A stretch of 45,823 nucleotides of DNA from the NCBI GenBank assembly GCA_964424035.1, contig CAYRHB010000012.1, positions 1 through 45,823 on the forward strand, read 5' to 3'. Position numbers and translations under genes: made by a program. Source of the stretch: Leptolinea sp964424035. GTDB lineage: Bacteria; Chloroflexota; Anaerolineae; Anaerolineales; Anaerolineaceae. The notes under the pieces are model-generated. The model was not told where the DNA came from and searched no databases. It worked only from the letters and a program-made list of their open reading frames with translations. How positions within the stretch are numbered: position 1 is the first letter of the stretch; each line of letters opens with the position of its first letter. Shown here piece by piece: positions 42,417 to 45,823 of this stretch.

Positions 42417-42707
42417 TTAACCAGAACGCTGCAGGATCTGACCTGGTGGAATATCTTTGATCGCTTCTGAAGGAATGGTCCGGACAATTTTGTCCGAATC
42501 CTTATCCTTTATCAAAATGATGATGTCGTTGGTCTTAGAATCCACCTGAAATTGCAACCGGGTTTGAGCGTACGCGCTTGTCGCCTGGCTGGTTTTTGCC
42601 GGCTGGCTTGATGCAACTGCCGGCTTCTTCACCTGCTTTGGTGAATTAAGGCTGCCGGTCAGTTCAACGGCTGCCCGGCCAAGGGAGGAAATTGTAGGAT
42701 CAGACAT
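42417..42707 (-). CDS. flaG: FlaG family protein, copy 1
   Basis: A 96-residue FlaG paralog. The N-terminus SSLGRAAVELTGSL and the C-terminal half TRLQFQVDSKTNDIIILIKD with IVRTIPSEAIKDIPPGQI closely match copy 2. It lies 71 bases downstream of fliD, behind a GC-rich hairpin and an AGGAAAAGGAAGGAG leader, and ahead of a strong terminator. It may be cotranscribed with fliD. Confidence 0.9.
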   Translation of the reverse strand: MSDPTISSLGRAAVELTGSLNSPKQVKKPAVASSQPAKTSQATSAYAQTRLQFQVDSKTNDIIILIKDKDSDKIVRTIPSEAIKDIPPGQILQRSG

Positions 42708-42726
42708 GGCTCCTTCCTTTTCCTAA

Positions 42727-42751
42727 CACCCCGACGTCCTTGTCAGGGGTG
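42727..42751 (-). other. Leader hairpin ahead of flaG copy 1
   Basis: CACCCCGAC (42727-42735) pairs with GTC-A-GGGGTG (42742-42751) with one bulged A and a 6-base loop. No T run follows on the minus strand; it ends 20 bases ahead of the ATG. It also sits 27 bases after the fliD stop. Confidence 0.5.
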
Positions 42752-42778
42752 GTACAACACACGCTATTGAACCAAACC

Positions 42779-44509
42779 CTATCCATATAATGCAGAGTTC
42801 AGACTGGATTGGTTCATATAGGTCTCCATTTGGGCCTGGTATTCTGCGTAATACTTGACCAGGTAAACCTCCCGGCGTTCCATACGTTCGTTGATGGATT
42901 CGATCCGTGAACTCAGGTTTGTTATCGTAGAGTCCGCAGTCTGGATACTCTGGTTCACATAACCATCTGTACCCGCGTAGATATCCACCTTGTTTGCCAT
43001 GGCATTCATGGCTGCATCGAGAAGAGCTTTTACATCATCAAAATGCGTATTCAGTGCTGTTGACAGGGCAGAGGAATCTGAGATCGTAGCCTTCAGGTCT
43101 GAATCCAGTGTGATCCCAAGCTCAGTCAAGTTTTTGTATATTCCGCTGTTCGTGTAATCCTGGTTCATTATGGTGACCAGTTCATTGCCTACATAGCGGA
43201 TGTTGTATTCGCCGGCCAATGTTCCGCGGGTATAAGTATCATCATCATTTTTCGTTGTACCTGTCTTGCCCCGAATATAGGTTGTCAGGTCATTGAAGGC
43301 GGACAGGAACGCGTTGATGGTGGAGGTTGAACTACTGGAGTCGCTCTTAACAACCAGATTGGCGCTCTTCCCTTCTGCGTCTGAAGCCAGGTCCAGTGTC
43401 ATTCCGGATATCACATCGGTAAGTCCAGTATTCGAGCTGCGTACCATTTCCATGTCGTTGATGGAAAAATACGCATCATTCGCTTCAACCTGGGTATTCA
43501 GAACACCACCGGAGATAATACCCAGTGAGGAAAGGACACTTCCGGATGTGTCTGAAGCTTCCATAACATGGCGGGTTCCGGTAGATTCATTTTTCAATAC
43601 CAGGGTATTGTCAATGATCGAGGATACAACCTTGTTTCCGTCCCCATATGTGGCAGCATTGATCAAGGAATTTATATCGATCAGGCTCATGTCGCTTGTT
43701 ACAGAGATCGATGCGCCTTTCGCGGCATATGAAAGTTGCACAGCACCGCTTGCTTTATTGGCCTCCGTGTATAAATTCGAATCCGATCCAAATGTAATGG
43801 AAAGTCCTCTGCCGGTATCATAGACTCCACCGCCAGTCGGAATACTCTGCCAGTTTGATGTAAATTCTGAGGTAGATCCATCTTGAATACTCTGGGCGTT
43901 TCCGTCGACATCTACAATCCGGAATTGCCATCCTGCGCTGGCATCATTACGGGTCTCGACATAGTAGTTACCCGTGCCAAGCTCTTTTTGTCCCGATAAA
44001 AGACTGCTTGAACTACCGACAGTAGACACTGTATCCGGTAGGCTATCAACAATAGAAGCGCTCCGCTGGGCGGCGCCGCCAATCACAAATGTTCCTGTCA
44101 GGCCCAGGGCCTGGTTGGAATAAGTTTGACGGGTTGAATGGACTTCGTGTGCTGTGGCAAGTGAAGTCACCGAGAGTTTATATGTCCCGGCGGAAACGGA
44201 AGAATTGACAGTGGCAGTCGCCACTGTTGAATCGCTGGTTGTTGGTGAAACCGTGACTGTGCGCCCCGGTTTTAAAGCATATGTAGATTGTGTACTGCGC
44301 AGAGCATTAATGGAGGATTGAAGTGCGTCAAACTTGGATTTCAGGTCAGTGTACGCGGCTTTCTTGACCTCTATCGAATCCTTTTGTTCTTCATACCGGG
44401 TCAGGGGTTGTTTTTCCTGCACCAGTGTGTAGTTGATCAGATTCTGATAGTAAGAATCAAGATTTTCAATACCGGATTTCGATGAAGTGGATGAGATTGA
44501 GCTGGTCAT
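42779..44509 (-). CDS. fliD: Flagellar filament cap protein FliD
   Basis: A 576-residue filament cap. The start is the ATG at 44509, five bases after GGAGG; an in-frame GTG four codons earlier would use that same ribosome site as coding sequence. The N-terminal part has SGIENLDSYYQNLINYTLVQ and KKAAYTDLKSKFDAL; the C-terminal coiled coil has ITNLSSRIESINERMERRE and ends LVKYYAEYQAQMETYMNQ. The centre is Ser/Thr/Gly-rich and beta. FliD folds flagellin subunits at the filament tip. Confidence 0.95.
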   Translation of the reverse strand: MTSSISSTSSKSGIENLDSYYQNLINYTLVQEKQPLTRYEEQKDSIEVKKAAYTDLKSKFDALQSSINALRSTQSTYALKPGRTVTVSPTTSDSTVATATVNSSVSAGTYKLSVTSLATAHEVHSTRQTYSNQALGLTGTFVIGGAAQRSASIVDSLPDTVSTVGSSSSLLSGQKELGTGNYYVETRNDASAGWQFRIVDVDGNAQSIQDGSTSEFTSNWQSIPTGGGVYDTGRGLSITFGSDSNLYTEANKASGAVQLSYAAKGASISVTSDMSLIDINSLINAATYGDGNKVVSSIIDNTLVLKNESTGTRHVMEASDTSGSVLSSLGIISGGVLNTQVEANDAYFSINDMEMVRSSNTGLTDVISGMTLDLASDAEGKSANLVVKSDSSSSTSTINAFLSAFNDLTTYIRGKTGTTKNDDDTYTRGTLAGEYNIRYVGNELVTIMNQDYTNSGIYKNLTELGITLDSDLKATISDSSALSTALNTHFDDVKALLDAAMNAMANKVDIYAGTDGYVNQSIQTADSTITNLSSRIESINERMERREVYLVKYYAEYQAQMETYMNQSSLNSALYG

Positions 44510-44541
44510 TTTCGCCTCCACGGCGGAACTGTTTGCGCTTC

Positions 44542-44568
44542 GGGGGGAGCCGGGTTACGGCTCCCCCC
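44542..44568 (-). other. Strong GC hairpin between flagellin and fliD
   Basis: GGGGGGAGCC (44542-44551) and GGCTCCCCCC (44559-44568) form a perfect 10-bp stem with loop GGGTTAC. On the minus strand GAAGCGCAAAC follows, with no T run, so it is not a standard terminator. It may protect the 3' end of flagellin mRNA and reduce read-through to fliD. Confidence 0.65.
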
Positions 44569-44612
44569 AGGGGGTTACTTATTGCTTAGTTAAAGATACT
44601 GCTTTCAAAGGA

Positions 44613-45823
44613 TTATTGGAAGAGGGTCAGGAGTGAAGCCGGAGCCTGGTTCGCCTGAGCCAGCATCGCGATAGCCGTCTGTTGCAGGATCTGGAACTTG
44701 CTCGAATTCACCTGTTCTTCTGCCATGTTGGCATTCATAATCCGGTTGTAGGAAGCTTCCACGTTGATCTGGGCAGCGGAGACCTGGTCTTCCTTGAATT
44801 CCAGGCGGCCGGTAAAGGCACCGATCTTCGCCATAATGGCGTTGACTGTATCCAGTTTACCTTCCAGTGTGGTCATCAATTCCCGGTAACTGGCTGCATC
44901 CGTCAAAGCGTCACCGGTGGCACCCTGTGATAGAACGTTATACGTGCCTTCGGCAATATAGTTGATGGTCAGTCCAGTGGGATCAACGTCTGCGGTAACA
45001 GCGGTGAAAGTCGCAACCATTCCATTACCGAAATCAACGGAACCACCAGCCGACAGATCTGTTGACATGCTTGCAGCAGGGGTTGAGCCAATTTGTAAAG
45101 CGTTTCCGGCGGAATCCAGAAGTTCGATTGTATCTGCATCAGTGGCAGTACCTGTTCCGACTGTAACACGGATTGAATAGGTACCAGACCCAAGCACATC
45201 GGTTCCGGTCACAACAGTTCCGGTGGCAGCTAAAGCCGTGACAACAGTTCCACTTTCATTTACTGAGGCAGAATTCGCCGCAGCTTTGGTAGCCAGAGCC
45301 AGGTTCCGGGAGCCGTCTGTAGCTGAAAGATTGGAGAGGCCGTTGACATTGGTTACATCTTCGGCATCCGCGCCGGTCTGGAAGGACAGAGCGGTGGTCA
45401 GATAGGAACCATCGATCAGTTTGTTGCCATTCCAGGCGGTTTGGGCAACGATGTCGTCAATCTGTTCGACATAGGCGTTCAACTGCTCTTTGATGGCGGT
45501 GCGCTCTGCAGTGCCCATCGTGTCAGAAGCAGCCTGGCTGGCTTTGTTCTTCATTTGAACAAGAATATCGGTGATACGACCAACGCCGGCTTCCGCAACA
45601 GCCAACAGGTTCTTGGCATCGCCGATATTGGAAAGGGCGACCTGCAAACCTTCGCTGCGGGAATTCAATTTGGTGGCAATGGTCAGACCAGCGGGATCAT
45701 CCGCTGCCGAGTTGATGCGCTTGCCAGTTGACAAACGGGTCTGGGCAACACCCAGTTGTTTGTTAACTGTCTGGAGAGCCCAGAGGGAATTCAAAGCGCC
45801 GATATTTGAAGCAATACGAGTTA
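44613..45823 (-). CDS. fliC: Flagellin, 5' end beyond the window
   Basis: Filament subunit, 402 residues visible; the first few codons lie past the right edge. Reading from the edge gives TRIASNIGALNSLWALQTVN, the normal flagellin N-terminus, then LSTGKRINSAADDPAGL. The C-terminal D0/D1 part has NRIMNANMAEEQVNSSKFQI and ends SLLTLFQ. The central variable domain is Thr/Ala/Val-rich, with residues about 160-300 specific to this protein. The internal TTG at 45794 is a leucine codon and should not be taken as a start. The promoter is outside the window. Confidence 0.97.
   Translation of the reverse strand, partial: TRIASNIGALNSLWALQTVNKQLGVAQTRLSTGKRINSAADDPAGLTIATKLNSRSEGLQVALSNIGDAKNLLAVAEAGVGRITDILVQMKNKASQAASDTMGTAERTAIKEQLNAYVEQIDDIVAQTAWNGNKLIDGSYLTTALSFQTGADAEDVTNVNGLSNLSATDGSRNLALATKAAANSASVNESGTVVTALAATGTVVTGTDVLGSGTYSIRVTVGTGTATDADTIELLDSAGNALQIGSTPAASMSTDLSAGGSVDFGNGMVATFTAVTADVDPTGLTINYIAEGTYNVLSQGATGDALTDAASYRELMTTLEGKLDTVNAIMAKIGAFTGRLEFKEDQVSAAQINVEASYNRIMNANMAEEQVNSSKFQILQQTAIAMLAQANQAPASLLTLFQ

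Noticed and set aside
45223..45794. Flagellin start at the internal TTG (45794)
   Set aside because: The frame stays open to the window edge and reads TRIASNIGA just before it, which is the standard flagellin N-terminus; the TTG codes for leucine.

Overview
The window looks like a stretch of chromosome from a flagellated bacterium with a Gram-positive-type flagellar gene order, probably a member of the Chloroflexota (Anaerolineae-like). That placement is inferred from overall gene character only and no marker was searched. GTG and TTG starts occur beside ATG. No CRISPR array, insertion sequence, prophage, rRNA or replication origin was seen. From about 13.8 kb to the right edge every gene is on the minus strand.

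Left part (about 66-13,823): an alkaline-phosphatase-superfamily hydrolase and a divergent phosphoribosyltransferase; a minus-strand set wecC-wecB-glycosyltransferase that would supply UDP-ManNAcA and a sugar transfer for a surface glycan; then a plus-strand run of a DUF3592 membrane protein, an 808-residue pseudo-receiver protein, DNA polymerase I, a long TPR protein and tRNA-Lys(CTT), which has its own consensus promoter and terminator. The C-terminus of the 808-residue protein resembles an inactivated IS200-type (Y1) transposase domain. It is the most unusual protein in the window.

Middle part (about 13,857-27,364): a tatC-tatA-tatA/B cluster, a lipoprotein with an SH3-like domain, then a compact chemotaxis operon read right to left: cheA, cheC, cheD, cheY, cheB, cheR, two cheX genes, a small unknown ORF, a ParA-type ATPase, a long-tailed CheW, a methyl-accepting receptor and a second CheW. 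The ParA plus extended-CheW pair recalls the ParC/ParP system that positions chemoreceptor arrays in Vibrio.

Right part (about 27,752-45,823): flagellar genes read right to left: flagellin (cut by the window edge), fliD, three flaG paralogs, fliS, flgC, fliE, fliF, fliG, fliH, fliI, fliJ, a lytic transglycosylase, flgB, fliK, flgD, a TIGR02530-type gene, flgE, a second FliK-like gene, a FlhB-tail-like gene and a PilZ gene. They supply the MS ring, C ring (FliG), export ATPase complex, rod start, hook, hook-length control, cap and filament. Motor stators, FliM/N, the export gate (FlhA, FliP/Q/R, full FlhB), FlgK/L and sigma-28 itself lie elsewhere. A near-perfect sigma-28 promoter drives one flaG gene, which is also bracketed by terminators, and several filament and hook genes carry a hairpin just ahead of their ribosome binding sites.
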